Of a stretch of DNA of 64,000 nt, positions 23,201 to 35,930 are shown in pieces. A program made the position numbers and the translations under genes. Within the stretch, counting starts at the first letter, position 1. The number at the start of each line of letters is the position of its first letter. The DNA comes from Anisakis pegreffii (taxonomy: Eukaryota; Nematoda; Chromadorea; Rhabditida; Anisakidae): positions 62,001 through 126,000 of the forward strand of contig JAPYMA010000458.1 in assembly GCA_035041965.1 (NCBI GenBank), written 5' to 3'. The notes beneath the pieces were generated by a model. The model did not search any database. It was not told the origin of the DNA and worked only from the letters and a program-made list of their open reading frames with translations.

Positions 23201-25254
23201 ATGAATTTCTACCGGATTTATGATGAATTTTCGATGCTTTTTGTGTGCTATGCCCTGAATGGAATATTGCAATGTTGAAAACTCACCAGGAAGCACGTGT
23301 ATTCATGAAGAACCGTGGGTATGTTTCAGATTAATTATGCGTTGCTGTTGTTGTTATTGTTGCTTGGAAAATTTATAATTACATTTTGAAGCTAATGAAT
23401 TTCATTATGAAGTTGAGACGGCGATAATGAACACATCCCCGCTCATTGTGTAAGGGCGACGAAGCAGCATTCGTACAAATTTGAAAATTCTTTTGCATTT
23501 TCTTCATCAGTTTGTTTGGAAACGTATGAATGTGAAACAAATGAATCTTTGAATTCATCGTTTCTTGCAACCGTTCATGTCACATCGGAGATTGATAAAT
23601 TTGTTAGCGTTTAAGGAGTTAGGAAATGATTTAGGTGTTGGTTGTTTTTTTGTGAGCAATAATAAATTATTCCCGCTGAGCTGAATAATTTGTTACTCTG
23701 TTCATCGATCAATCTTGTACACAACACCAACTCCAGATTGCTGACAATTATTCATGAACCCCTCCGGGAATGATGTTCTGCCTCAAGCCAATCGCATTTG
23801 GAAGCTTTAGCAAATTACTTATTTTTGTTTCATTCAATCTGTGGAGGAATTAATTGTCCTACTTAATCTACTCTCGTTAAATCCCACAACCGAATGCTTA
23901 GCTGATGCAAAATCTCAATATTTTTGCGATGTTATTCGTCATTGAATTATTGGCATCGTTAAAGTGGCAGAGAAATGAATTTTTCATGTCAGTGTTTACT
24001 TCGCCCCCCAATTCTCTGAACCGAGGAACGCTTTTTGAGCAGTTTTGAAGTTGTGTTTGAACCAATTGCTCCGCTTAAGACTGTACTGATTTGGCTAGAC
24101 GTTTCAAAAAATGATACGCACTATTCATGAAGTTATTGTGATGGGATGTTTAGCTCATGAGCAATGAGAAAGTATCAGTGCGCGATCGCTTCATTTATTG
24201 ATTGATGAATGGGAAATTGATAGAAATTTGCTAATTCTCATCGCTGTTTCGATGTGAACGTGATAGAAGGCAAACAGCAGTTAAGGTAGAAGATTCGTTC
24301 GCATATTGATTCCACGATCACATGAGATTGATGTTTTTTTTTTTATCGTTTGCGTTATTTTCGGTTGCAAGGGCATCCGTTTGAAGTGAGTGCGATGAAG
24401 GACGACTGCTTGAGGGTAACTTGAGATGAAACATAAATAATTTATAATGTTTCCAAAACTGCAATTTATCATTGTAATTGCTCCACAGCGATGAAGATGA
24501 TTACCGAGCCGAGACAAACAACACACGCAAGAATGTGCACCCACTGGAGCACGCAACTGATGAATTTGATTGCTGTCATATCAAAGCATCTGCACTCAAC
24601 CTATTCACTTGTGCGGGCATTTTAATAATTCCATAGTTTTTCGGCTATTCATGCATTTACTTCGTTGATGATATGTTCATTTCGTGCAGAATTTCTTCGG
24701 TCCTTTTAATAAATTATTTCTAACTGCTCACATCGAAGAGGCTTTGTGCAACTTATTTTTCGCTGTAAGCCGTCATTATTTGCGACAAAAATTGAACGTC
24801 CCAAGAAATTTAGCGGATATTGTGTCTGGGATAATTGCTTGACTTCATTCATTTCCTTGTCTCGTTCTTCTGAAGGCCAGAAATGTAATATGGGTTTGTT
24901 TGGAAAGTGGGTTCCGTGTTTGAAAAAATATTCAATTATAGCAACCTTTAGCGACCACAATCCTGATACAAAATTGCTCTTTTCTGATAATGAGAAATGT
25001 ATCCTCCTTGTCAGGACGGATGTATAGCTGTATTTAGTATGTTTAATTAGCTGAGTAGACATCGACATTCATTAGACTCCTGCTTCATATCCTTTTTATG
25101 ATACATACCTCAACATTGTATTCTGCCACGCGCTCATTTCTAACGAACGATTTTGTTGTCCCTCATGACTTTGCTGTTCGTTGATTGTCGGCTGGAAATC
25201 ATCAGTGGATAAGAACATCAGTATTTTTATTCCATATCAGTCGTAGATAGTCAA

Positions 25255-25605
25255 GAGACGAAGCTGGATTGCATTCACAAATTCAGTCGCTTTATGATAT
25301 CCCAAGAATAAAAATGAAGATTTGATTTCATCAAGAATAAAATTTTTATTCATTATTCATTAGTCGGATGAAGAACGAAGGACATCAGCGTTTGATCCTG
25401 CGCATTAGTCCATTACATCAACCGCAGCTGAACGAAAGGCAACGCTGGATTCTATGAACAAATTCATTCGGTTTACGGCAATTCATGCATGCAAATGAAG
25501 AGTTAATGTCAGTCATCAAGAAGGCAGTTTTTTCATTCATTGGTGGAATGGAAAACGAGTGCATAAAGCACTTCGGATGTTATAGCCTTTGATGCATTAA
25601 AGCTT
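25255..25605 (+). repeat. Diverged tandem duplication, about 170 bp unit
   Basis: The segment starting near 25262 (GCTGGATTGCATTCACAAATTC) and the segment starting near 25444 (GCTGGATTCTATGAACAAATTC) share the same order of words: GCTGGATT, ACAAATTCA, AAATGAAGA, CATCAAGAA and TTTTCATT. They align over roughly 150 bp with many substitutions. No open frame is shared. Confidence 0.5.
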
Positions 25606-27369
25606 TTTGATGCATTCAACAATCTCTTCATAAACTGGTCAGCTGCGCAAATGCCTAGTGGATTGACCCCCGCTGACATGAAACAGTGAGGAAGTTCGGT
25701 AAAGTTTTTGAGCTGAGTGGTTTCTCTTTCTGAAAGAGTTCAGTTCTAATCAGTGTTGCATTTTTTTGGATAAATGGAAAGCATTCAATTGCTCAGGAGT
25801 GATATTACGTATGCCCTTGGAAAATACTCTTAAACAACAGGGTTCTAAAGAGAGGAAAACAATTTTGCGGAAAATTCTATCGATTCCGTAACACCTCCTC
25901 CCTTAGGCATAGGCATGGAATCAAAATTGAAATTCTGCTTTGCAGATCAAATTTTAAACTTTCCGTCTCATCTGTTTATGTCCTAGTCGAATATACTGCC
26001 AAACTGAATTGCTTATCGCTCGTTCAGTTCTCATGAAAGGTTACTCATAGTTAATCATGATTTTCATCATCTACAGTGGGCACATTTGCTGTGCAATGTC
26101 AAATTTATAAGCCGTTATTCCAATGGGGAAAAAGAGCGTTGCGTTCAGAACAGTGCCAAAGAAAGGATGTTCATAAACACAGGAACGCTCTTCTTACTGT
26201 CGTCAATGAGCATTTGCTCTTGTATTTTTTGCCACTCAGCAAACATAAATTACAAGAAATTTGCTCCACTGAATTTTGCAGATTCAATGAGCGTAGATTA
26301 ATAAAGATTTTTTCACTGAACCTCACACGAGAAATATTTCAGAGCTTATTTGTACCATTTGAATATCGAGGAGAAATCCTCATGCTGATGAAAAATAACT
26401 GCTCTTTCAACTATAAATAATTGTAACTATGAATCAGGTTCTATCCACTGAGGCTTGTAACACATCATATTTTTATAAGCAGATGCACTTTTGTAGATAG
26501 AATATTTGTCTAGAGCACACTGATTAGTGCGACCTTTCTGGATGATAATAACTTTGAATGTTGCTAAATAACGAATATTGCTTCAAGGCATAAAGTTGCA
26601 ATAAACAGCTGATGTACTCTCGTTGAGGAAAGTGTTATATTGCACAAAGCCGCCTCATTATCCGTTTTCATTTTATTTTTTGAAAATCTCTCACAGAAAT
26701 TCAAAATGAACGCAGCAAAATCAGTGACAATGATGATGCATACGATCTGTGATTAAGTGCAACAATAACGATTCGTACAAAAAACTTGGAGATTAAATGA
26801 GAACACATAAATTTAATTTCGTTTCTTCATCAGTTCACCACAAAATGATATCAGAGTATATGTTTGAGCATAGCAGTTTTTTGACCGCTCTAAGTAAATC
26901 AAATCAATAGCAACAAGAATCCTCCACAATTCGAACTTATCAGCGCAGATGGTTTAATAATCACCTCGGAAATTATCCATTATCACAGATATTTGAAACG
27001 CTATCGAATTTTCTCATCTGTTCATATTTTGTCACCACAATCACTTCAAAACATTTGCCTCTCAACTCAGCATCTAACACCACTCACATGGGAACGCAGG
27101 TGAATTTATCGAAACAATCTCCAATTGACGTAATTGCTCTAGGCTTTAACCTCCACATCACAGTATTCGAAGTGTGAAAATTTACCTAATCCAATGAAAT
27201 TTTCTGCCATCTATGCTGTGTTTTTCCGTAAAATATATTATTGTTTGAAAAACAAATCATCAACTTTCTGCAGTTTTGAAATCAGAACACAGAAAACGGT
27301 TCTTTGATGTTCCCGAAATGAGGTGAGTCGAATCATGAAAATTCACCAAACTAATTCGAAAATCAAAGC

Positions 27370-27441
27370 TGCCTCATGCTGGAATCGAACCAGCGACCTT
27401 CTGTTTACTAGACAGACGCTCTGCCCCTGAGCCAATGAGGC
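27370..27441 (-). tRNA. tRNA-Thr (anticodon AGT)
   Basis: On the minus strand the 72-base sequence folds as a standard cloverleaf. Acceptor stem GCCTCAT pairs with ATGAGGC. D stem GCTC pairs with GAGC, within the A box TGGCTCAGGGG. Anticodon stem TCTGT pairs with ACAGA around loop CTAGTAA, giving anticodon AGT (Thr). T stem GCTGG pairs with CCAGC around TTCGATT, and the B box GGTTCGATTCC is perfect. The discriminator base is A. A run of T (TTTT) follows within about 15 bases and can end RNA polymerase III transcription. No intron. Confidence 0.95.
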
Positions 27442-30400
27442 TTGGTCGATGTCCACCTGATCAAATTTATTATCCAAAAGCTTCAAGATTGTCCGAATCC
27501 AGCGAGAAAAAGTTGCCGTGTGAAAAGGATCGCCTACAAAAGGAAAACTTATCATGATGGAAGTGAACTAATGAGTAAATAGACACTGTTCAGTCGATTA
27601 AATGAAAATCAGTGATACCTCATCATTTTCTTTTCCCCGATAATTGATCGTCCATTGATCACCAACTTACTGAGTGAATATTGCTTCAAATCCCCTAGTA
27701 AACGCCGATCTTATACGAACTGATTATGTTTATCCTGATTCTGTTTATCCTAAACTGTCAGTCAATCGCCTTGTTTTCGTCAGCAGTCGTCCAGTTGTGA
27801 GATGAAGCCTGGAAACTTCAACAACATTCATTCTATTCATAGCATTGCTTTCAAACATCGTTTTGAATTGGCTCGTATTCATATCGAGTGTTTCGTGCTT
27901 TTTGACAACTTTTCGTCATCAGAACTTTGCGTTTTCATTCATTCACAAAACACTGTCAATGAGTTTCCTAAATCAATTATGCCTGCTCAATGACATGTTT
28001 CTCAATTAAGCTTCTACTTCAGTATTAGCTGATGATGTGTGCTTCTGATCTCCAACAATATGCGCTGCACTTGCGATGAATATTGATATGATGTGATCAT
28101 GTAATTATGCAACAGTTCCTGCTATGAATATCTGCGCTCCGAATAGGATAATTGCAGAAGTTGGGTACTAATTGAATTAATAGTTAGTTGATAATTCCAT
28201 TAGCTTCCTTATTGTTAGAATTTGATGCAGTAATGAGGCTAAGATATCAGCAGCAAACTGGAACAGTGAAATGGACAACGGGCGCGATGAGTTGTTGGCA
28301 TACTCATTAAAGTAAGAAAATTATTCCAAGGAGGATTTAGCGAACGTAATGAAAAGCAGAAATTGCACTTCACAAATGATCACTTGCATTCGACAGCAAC
28401 TGAAAACCGTTTGATAATTTTTTGAGCAAGTTAAGCGTTGGCGTTTGCACTGGTCTAGCGTCGACATTAGCCATTTTTCGGGGTTAATACAGGCAAAATC
28501 TGTCGGTTATCTCCTCAAAAATTTTTCAACCAATCAGAATAAATTCTATTTTGTATCTCCCATGAGGACAACATTCTCCTAATATATATTTAGCTCATTC
28601 AATGAACTCATTCAGTTCATTTGATTCTTTCTTTCTCGTTGATGACGGCGATACAAAGTCGATCATGCAATCAAGTGGCTTTCAATGGCTTTCAATGATT
28701 AGTAACCTTTGACTATTAAACTTGCTACACTTCTCACTAACATCATTAATTGCTGGATCTGCATAGATGCATCAGAAGTGTCAGTGTGATGAAAAATTAT
28801 CCTCGGTTCGTTTGACTTTTCCATACATTGATGAATGATTCTTTGACTCATCAACGTTCGATAGCGCAAAAAGTGCGTCGAATGCGCCTTAAAACATCAA
28901 CGATTAATCGACTTTCGGTGAGAGGTTTACATGTTAACAATCAAGAAATCGCGAACCGCTCTACAAGCTAATGTCAGTATTCTTAATGATGTTCGTTTGA
29001 CCCGTTCAGGAGTGAAGGGAGCAATTCTCAAAAACCTTTCTCACTTTAGCCACTTGAATTCTTGCATTAGGTTATTAAGGCATTGCTAAGAAACATAATC
29101 AGCAACAAAAAGAAATCCGTAAATGCGTCTCAAAATCCATCAGTCAGTCTTTTCGCTTTCAATCATCCATTTGTCACGATGTGATTTTGAGGAGCAATGA
29201 ATGGGATACGCAGCAAAAACGCGTTGTTTCGAATCCACAATTCAATTAAAGCATTTATTAAGATGCTTTATGGCCGTCCATATCCTCCTGCCGATCGCTA
29301 AACCGTCCTATGATGATGTATCATGTTATTGAGCGGAATAAATAGGATGCTAGGAATAATGATGGAGCATCTCGAAATGATTTGTTTACCTTGTATCGTC
29401 TGTCTTTTTCAGCTCGATCCCGCACTTAGCATCTCCAGGGTAACAGCTCGGCTAATTCGTTTGCTTTCGCATTCCAGTAGTACTGGTTGATGACTGAATA
29501 AGGTGGAAAATCTGACCTTCAGCAGCTTTTCCAATCTTCTCATAAGGTGACTACCTTTCAAATTTTGTTCTGTCTCTTTTGAAGCAATTCAGTTTGCCAA
29601 TCTAAACACTTACTATTGCATATCGATCTCAATTCTGACTTCTCGTCAATGTTACCTCAAATACGTCTTTATTCTTTACTCAATTGAATGAAATAACTAG
29701 TTAGGAGAGTTGACTTGATGATTACCTGGAAGTGCATCAAACCGACTATTCCCATTCAAAACGTTCGACTATTAATAGTTACATCCTACACTCTGTTTGC
29801 TTATCATCACTTCTGATCGATGTACCTCATACGTAATATTTCCAATGTGCAATTAGTTGTTCAAATTGAAATTGTATTCATTTCAAAGTGTGCACGCAAT
29901 ACGTGTCTCCATCAAAAACCTTCATCCAGTTTATGTTTTATTAACGAAATCCATCGTTCAGTTTTATCAGATCTCAGCGATATTCTGCGTGAACGCATTT
30001 TCCATGCCGGCATCAAAATTCGTCCTTGCAAAGTTGACCTTCGAAAATTTGCATTGATCTAACTGATTTGTTTGGTACCGATTGTGAGCTTGAGGCACCA
30101 GTAGAGAGGTTTGATTATGGTTGATGCTTGGTTGGATTACTGAATCAGGCAGTGATTCGTGATCCACTGAAATCTTCAAGCGTAAAGAGGAATCCCATAT
30201 CCGTGTTTCCGGTCACATCCGGCGAGAGGAAATTCCTTCAAATGGAATTTTAAAAAAAGATCCGTGATTATCCGAGAAACACACGAAATATCAATTGAAG
30301 CTGATGAATAATATCATCTTTTGACGAATATCCATTGATGAAACTAATTAATCGATCACTGCATCAAGTAGGAGGTATATTGCATTGATGTGACAATTTC

Positions 30401-33400
30401 GATGACATTTTCCTGAGTAGCTTCATTCATATTCATAGGCAACAGTGCACATCTAATTCGTCTTATAATCAGATTCAGTTTGTACTTGAACGCAACACTA
30501 TTCATGTTGCATTTCAAGCATTATTTGTTCAATGGAATTAGGCTAACCTCACAAAACGTCACCAAAAATGCTTGAACTTTTTGCATTTTGAAATTCATGT
30601 TTCTTCTCGAGACGTGAGACTTTGACCGATTCATTATCACGAACCTATTTAGAGTAGATCTGAATCATGGTCACGACTCTTTAATTCAGTTTCGATGCAT
30701 TTTCTTCATCTATCACAATTGTCTTCATACCACATTTCAATTGCACTATGGGACAATTCCGTATAAGTTGAACGAAACTGAAAACTCTTCAAAATTTTAT
30801 CAGATTCATTCGACGTGAAATGCTCCATTCACAGGGGTGGTTCTTTATAAACGAGAAAACATTGATTTTAACCAAAAATATTCATCATCTCTACCGTTCT
30901 TGTGATCAATTGGCGAATTATTTCGTATTTTGGATCAGGCAGCTTTATTTTGAAGCATATGATAGATGTTTCTAGTCGTTTCAGTTAGTTTCAATGAACT
31001 TTTCTGAGGTATAAAATGACCAAGAATAATACTTAAACGATCAAGAATTCTAATTCAACACAATTATTTTTAATGCTATCGTTAAGCATAGTGCTTAATA
31101 CCATTTTTGATATCATCGCAAACATCAATTAAATCTAGCAATATGGCACTTAGGAGTTGCTCCATGGTTATACGCCTATAAAGTGGAATCGTTTCAATCA
31201 TGAACAAGAGAGCTCAAGAGACCAGCTCAAGAAAGTGATGAAGTCGATTGTCAGACTTGAACCGATCAAAATTAATCGTTCACCTGAGCCTTTTGATGCT
31301 GATAACTCAACTCAAATCGCTTTGTCAGCATTCCTTCACCGAACAGATTCTCTTATCTCCGCAAACCATTCCCTCATCACACCACTAAATGTCGTTATAC
31401 GCTTTGCTCAATCATCGGTAGTCGACATAAACTTTTTTTAAGCGAACCTAATTCAATGCGTTCCATGAGGCAGAACAATCATTTGTTCGACTCAAGTCTT
31501 CAACAAAATCTAACTTTATAACTAAATTTCAGTTCCAATTTTGAATAAATCCTCCGGTTTCTTCCAAATTTCTTCCCTTGTTCCAATTTCAAACTGTTTT
31601 TTTTTGTTCAAGTAATTCGTTTTGAATACTTTCATACTGAATTTGAATTTTGGTTGCTTCATTTCAACAACCGATTTATTCATGTACGTGCGTTGACAAG
31701 TCCGTTTTCCAATTTAAATCATCCTTTCACGTTATGTCGCTCAGCTTCAATAATATGAGCCCGCGGTACTGCAGCTTGTCAGTCAAACAAATTCCAAAGG
31801 CCGCCCATAACTTTAAGACGTATTGAATGTTTTGCAGTATTTAATTTTCGGTTTTAAATCGAATGGAGTTTAATTGTTGAAGACCATGAAAAAGACCAGA
31901 AAAGTATGATACTTCGATGAAGAATGAGAAAGTTTGAAGCAGTACTTGAAAGTACTTGCAGGACTTATCGAATATTATTGATGTTTTTTTCGTATTTGAA
32001 AAAAAAGCTCTTTTCAATAGCTGGTTGATTGCTTGGCTTAGCAGCTCGTTTTAACATCTCCCTGATTGTATCAGTAGTTTCATTTCATTGCCAGTTTATG
32101 TCAATCTGTTATCACCAAAGTCACGTTCATCATATTCCTCAGCTTATTGTTCGTTGTTTCCAAACGTCAGTCAGTTTGCCTGTCAGATGTAATTTATGTG
32201 TTAGTGCACGAATCTTTCGTCATCACGGGTTTTTTGCATAGGTAATGATCATAAAGATGATAAGCCTGATGTTGAGATGTAACTGTTGGGCTCAGAGATT
32301 TGATTTGTTTGCTTTCAGAAACAATTGGTCTCTTCATTCTTTCATTATCCTAGTCAATCTCATAACATTTTGAATTTCTTCCATCTCATAAATGCCCACT
32401 CAATGAGTAACAAAATGTTGTAGAGCTAGTTTGAGTGAAAAGTTTGAGTGTGCTTTCATATTTCGTTTCTTGCCTGTGAAGATGCTCTCGACTGAAAACA
32501 CATTTCAAGAATTAGTTCTAATGCGGATGAATGTGAAAAAGATGTTTATGAATATTAATATCTTTCATGTAGATATTGCAGCACAAACTGTGGATATTAA
32601 TCGCCAACTTTCACGGAATAGCTGAAAGTTCAGAGAATACGAGCAGTTACCAGAAGTGGAATCGATTGTGAACAAAACTTTATTAATATTTTTTGATGTT
32701 TTTTTCTGGTTTTTCGATAAATGATATACTTTTTGATGTTTTGAATTGTTATTTTGCTAAATGTTAACATACATCCCGCACCTCAAAAACAGGCACACGC
32801 ACTATGACCGCAGGGTATCGCATACTTACAATTCTACGTTCATATCATGGGTCAACACAGGTCACGATTGATAATATTTGGCACACAAACATTATCTGAC
32901 TCGTCCTTGTAAATGTTTTACCCATGAAAGTCATGAGAAAATGATGCCATATCGGAGTTTTTTTTGGGGGGGATAAGACCATTTTACGCCCCACCTCTGC
33001 AAAAATCCGGGTTGCACCAATACGAGAAGTATCATGAGTGGAAAGATTCGCAAGCGATCCGTGAACGTACAACCGAACCTAACCCCATAAGAAACATTAT
33101 GGGTAATATCAGTGCAGATTCTACGAAATATGACTAAACAATCTTTACCTACATTTGCTGCTCATCCTGTAATTTCCTTACAAAACAGGCCAAGGTACAA
33201 TCATACCTATGAATTACCTTGGAGATTTTAAAAAGTCAAGGCAATATGCTGACATTAGAAGTTTGGATCACAAAATCTACATCGAAAGTATAGAGACATC
33301 ACACTATGGCCGTTGAAAAGAATTTCAGCAACTCAAGATTCGTGAGGTGCTAACGAATAACTATTAATTACTGCAGCAACAATGCGAATACGACCACAAT

Positions 33401-33442
33401 ACTGATCATTCATAACGAATGCTAAAAAGAGCAAAAAAACAC
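27442..33442. other. Gene-poor region downstream of the channel fragment
   Basis: No exon could be supported on either strand in 6 kb. I searched for the missing minus-strand exons of the chloride channel (Cys-loop with CPMSLEFYP-like coding, TM2 with a PARVSLG-like run) and did not find them. Short GC-richer islands, for example 32960-33090, look like old repeat insertions. Confidence 0.5.
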
Positions 33443-33937
33443 TTTTCGTTCTGAAAGAACGTATCAGGCATCCATATCTGTTGTGTAAAATCGGCCTGTT
33501 CCGAAGCGGCTAGTACGACGAAAGGAGGCACAACAGTGTTTTCATCAGCGAATCGTTCATAAGCCAATCGCAAATCTCGCCACTCCTCACGGAACGTGAA
33601 CTGCGCACTGTACTCCATGTTCACGTCATCGATCTTCGATATTGATCGCAAATAAATGTTTACTGAGACCAATACTGGTCCACCGGTATCTGACAATCAA
33701 CTTATTGTTTTTTCACATAGTCGCAATTCACTTCATCAAACAATAAAACTGACAATAAAAAACTAACAAACCAGGCCATGATAAATTGCCTCCACGCGGC
33801 CGTACTCTCCAATCGTAATCTTTAAGCGCTCGTTGAATTATTTCTTGCTCTTTAAGTTTTTTCTTCGCATCCACAAACCATTTCGTCGTCGTTATTATCA
33901 GTGAAGAACTTATCACAAGCAATATGAACCGCATCAT
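33443..33937 (-). CDS. avr-14: Glutamate-gated chloride channel alpha subunit, 5' exons only
   Basis: Family role: a Cys-loop ligand-gated chloride channel of nematode nerve and muscle, the target class of ivermectin. Exon 1 (33937-33772) starts MMRFILLV, a hydrophobic signal peptide, and continues KLKEQEIIQ and YDWRVRPRGGN. Exon 2 (33689-33443) joins in phase after a GTTTGT donor and encodes DTGGPVLVSVNIYLRSISKI, NMEYSAQFTFREEW, VPPFVVLA and IWMPDTFFQNEK. These match the start of the ligand-binding domain of AVR-14/GluCl alpha-3 closely. Exon 2 ends at a normal GTGTTT donor. The rest of the ligand-binding domain, the Cys-loop and the four membrane helices should follow at lower coordinates, but I see none of them down to 19 kb. 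Either the next intron is very long and its exons escaped me, or this is a truncated copy. Confidence 0.85.
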
Positions 33938-35137
33938 TCTTATTTAATGACTATTTGAAGCACATTATCAACTCATTCTGACACTCACATCCAACCAATT
34001 CAAGACTACATATGCATTTATATATCTCATCTCCAAATCTAAATATCAATACTTTGCACATACGTCTGCAATACATTTTAACATATACATATATCCATCA
34101 CTCTATCTTTCTATCCGTCAAATCATATTCTGTCTCCTACACAATCTCTTAAAAGCCAATCTCATAATCTTATACACTGGTACTTTATCCTTATCTATAT
34201 CCACCTCCTTCAACATTTTCACTTCTTCCAAGGAGGGAACTTAAAATACGCACGCATATTCTTCTATTCAATTATAGAATAATGAAAGGAGCGTAGAAAT
34301 GCGTAACTCCGCTAATCGCTAACTCGCTAAAAAGATACTTTTGTCCCGTTAACAATAATCCGCTAGTAGCACCATTGACGAAGAGTGACGAAAGCGCGTC
34401 ACAAGAACAGCCACTAATCGAAAAAAATAGCGGTACTCAGCAAAATTAGTCCTCTATTAACTAACTTCGAATCTTTTGTTTCAGAATCTGCAATTACACA
34501 GCTAATTTATTAGGGAAAAGCCTTATCTTAACAAAAACAGTTTAAAATTTCTATTTTGCCATTTAGCATCAAAAAATTCTCCCAACAATAAACACCAATC
34601 ATCATTCAAAGAAAAGGCCAATCAAGAGATGACAATCAAATTCAAGTATGAATAACAATCAACTGGCAGCAATCATGAATATCTGTTGATTTTGTAGATT
34701 ATGTAATAAAAAGTACAGAATATCTATAGATTTATTAGATTATCTAACAATAGATAAGTCATATTTTAACTCGTACTGGCTGAAGCTTGCCTGGGAATCA
34801 TCTGATGTAAGGACTAGACTTGTCTAGGCTCAGCTCAAGCTTTCGATAAAGATGACGCTTTTATGTTAGCATCAACCAACTTGTTTGAACCAGTTGTTCT
34901 CAACCCTTTTTATCTCCTGCATTCCTTTAACAAATTTTTTAAATTACTCCCACAACATCCACTCCATATCTGCCATTTACCACAGCGGGTGTCTGTAGAG
35001 TGGACAAGTGTTCACCATTAAATTAGCCATTTTAAAAACACATATGTTAAAGTACACATCGCTTTCTTGTATGCGCTGAAATCCACCGTCACCTACTTTA
35101 ATGGATAAAAGATGAAATGTTTTCTCGTACCTCCTGG
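33938..35137. other. Noncoding stretch upstream of the channel exons
   Basis: AT-rich, with many short CATAT/CTATC runs and no coding frame supported. It probably contains the channel promoter on the minus strand, but no specific element can be named. Confidence 0.4.
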
Positions 35138-35216
35138 GATACTGTCGCGCAGTCAGAAGGGATACGAGCACTCCTAGTTGAGAGACCCTGGTTTGAACTG
35201 ATGTTAGACGAAAAAA
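35138..35216 (+). pseudogene. tRNA-derived sequence
   Basis: A degenerate A box (GTCGCGCAGTCAGAAGGG) and, about 45 bases later, a B-box-like CTGGTTTGAACTG lie at tRNA spacing. Stem pairing is poor. It lies about 230 bp upstream of the retrotransposon fragment, so it may be a mobile-element head or an old tRNA relic. Confidence 0.35.
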
Positions 35217-35434
35217 GGCAGTGTGGAATATGCAGCAATCCCCGAATGCAATTATAGTATGATGAGCAATTTTTGACTGAATACTGTTAATGATATTTAG
35301 ATGAGCGACGAGAACTGGGGTTTTAAGTTATTTAATAACTGATGGCAGGAAAAGAGAGGGGGAAGCCGAAGTGGAAGAAGAACGATAAAAATCGGATGGA
35401 AATCGTTCTACATATATAAAGAATTTTTTCACTG

Positions 35435-35930
35435 ATAGGGTGGACGGAGTGGCTTTGAAACGACGTCTGCATAATGAATGTGTTCGTCCGGCGATGTTAT
35501 ACGGGTCAGAAACGTGGACGGTGACAAAAAGAATGAAAAATATAATGGGAGTAGCCCAAATAAGGATTGAGGGGTTGATGTTGGGGGTTAAATTACGGGA
35601 TAGGAAATCGAATGAATGGTTGAGAGGAGTAACGAAAGCTAAAGACTTTGTAAAATGTGCAAGGGAAAGGAAAATTAAGTGGGCAAGAAAAATTGCAACA
35701 ATGGACAATAACAATTGGGCGAAGAGATGCACAGAGTGGCAACCTAAAATCGAAAAAGAAGTCGGGGTCGACCGAAAATGAGATGGCGATACAATATTTG
35801 CAAAACAGCCAGCCAAACATGGATGAGAAGATTAGTGAACTGTGATAATAGTGATAACTGGAGTGATCTTGAAAAGGCTTATGTACAAAAGGTACAATAA
35901 CAACCGAATAAATAAAATAAATAAAAACTA
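35435..35930 (+). mobile_element. 3' end of a non-LTR (RTE-like) retrotransposon
   Basis: The plus-strand frame from about 35441 encodes LYGSETWTVTKR, KIKWARKIATMDNNNWAKR and, after a one-base frameshift near 35762-35775, GRPKMRWRYN followed by DNWSDLEKAYVQ. The order ETWT, then RWAxxxxRMxxxRW, then GRPxxRW is the signature of the C-terminal end of LINE reverse transcriptases of nematodes and other animals. The element is 5'-truncated: no RT catalytic block or endonuclease is present. It ends in an AATAAATAAA-rich tail at about 35903-35930. Non-autonomous relic. Confidence 0.85.

Larger units (their letters stand above)
19017..27369. other. Gene-poor region
   Basis: More than 8 kb without a convincing exon on either strand. 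Open frames up to 127 codons (for example 21099-21482, minus) show no motif, no splice context and no compositional sign of coding. It contains a GT-rich microsatellite, several diverged short tandem duplications (19.7, 20.2 and 25.3 kb), and many short TCATT/AATGA runs. Confidence 0.55.

Noticed and set aside
24706..25068. Overlapping frames of 93-120 codons on both strands
   Set aside because: They mirror each other; neither shows a domain or a polyA signal.
26076..26420. 114-codon plus-strand frame
   Set aside because: No family resemblance and no flanking exons; treated as chance.
27343..27555. Minus-strand frame over the tRNA
   Set aside because: It overlaps an intact tRNA-Thr gene and has no protein similarity.
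35328..35820. Minus-strand frames of 162 and 75 codons
   Set aside because: They are antisense shadows of the retrotransposon reading frame.
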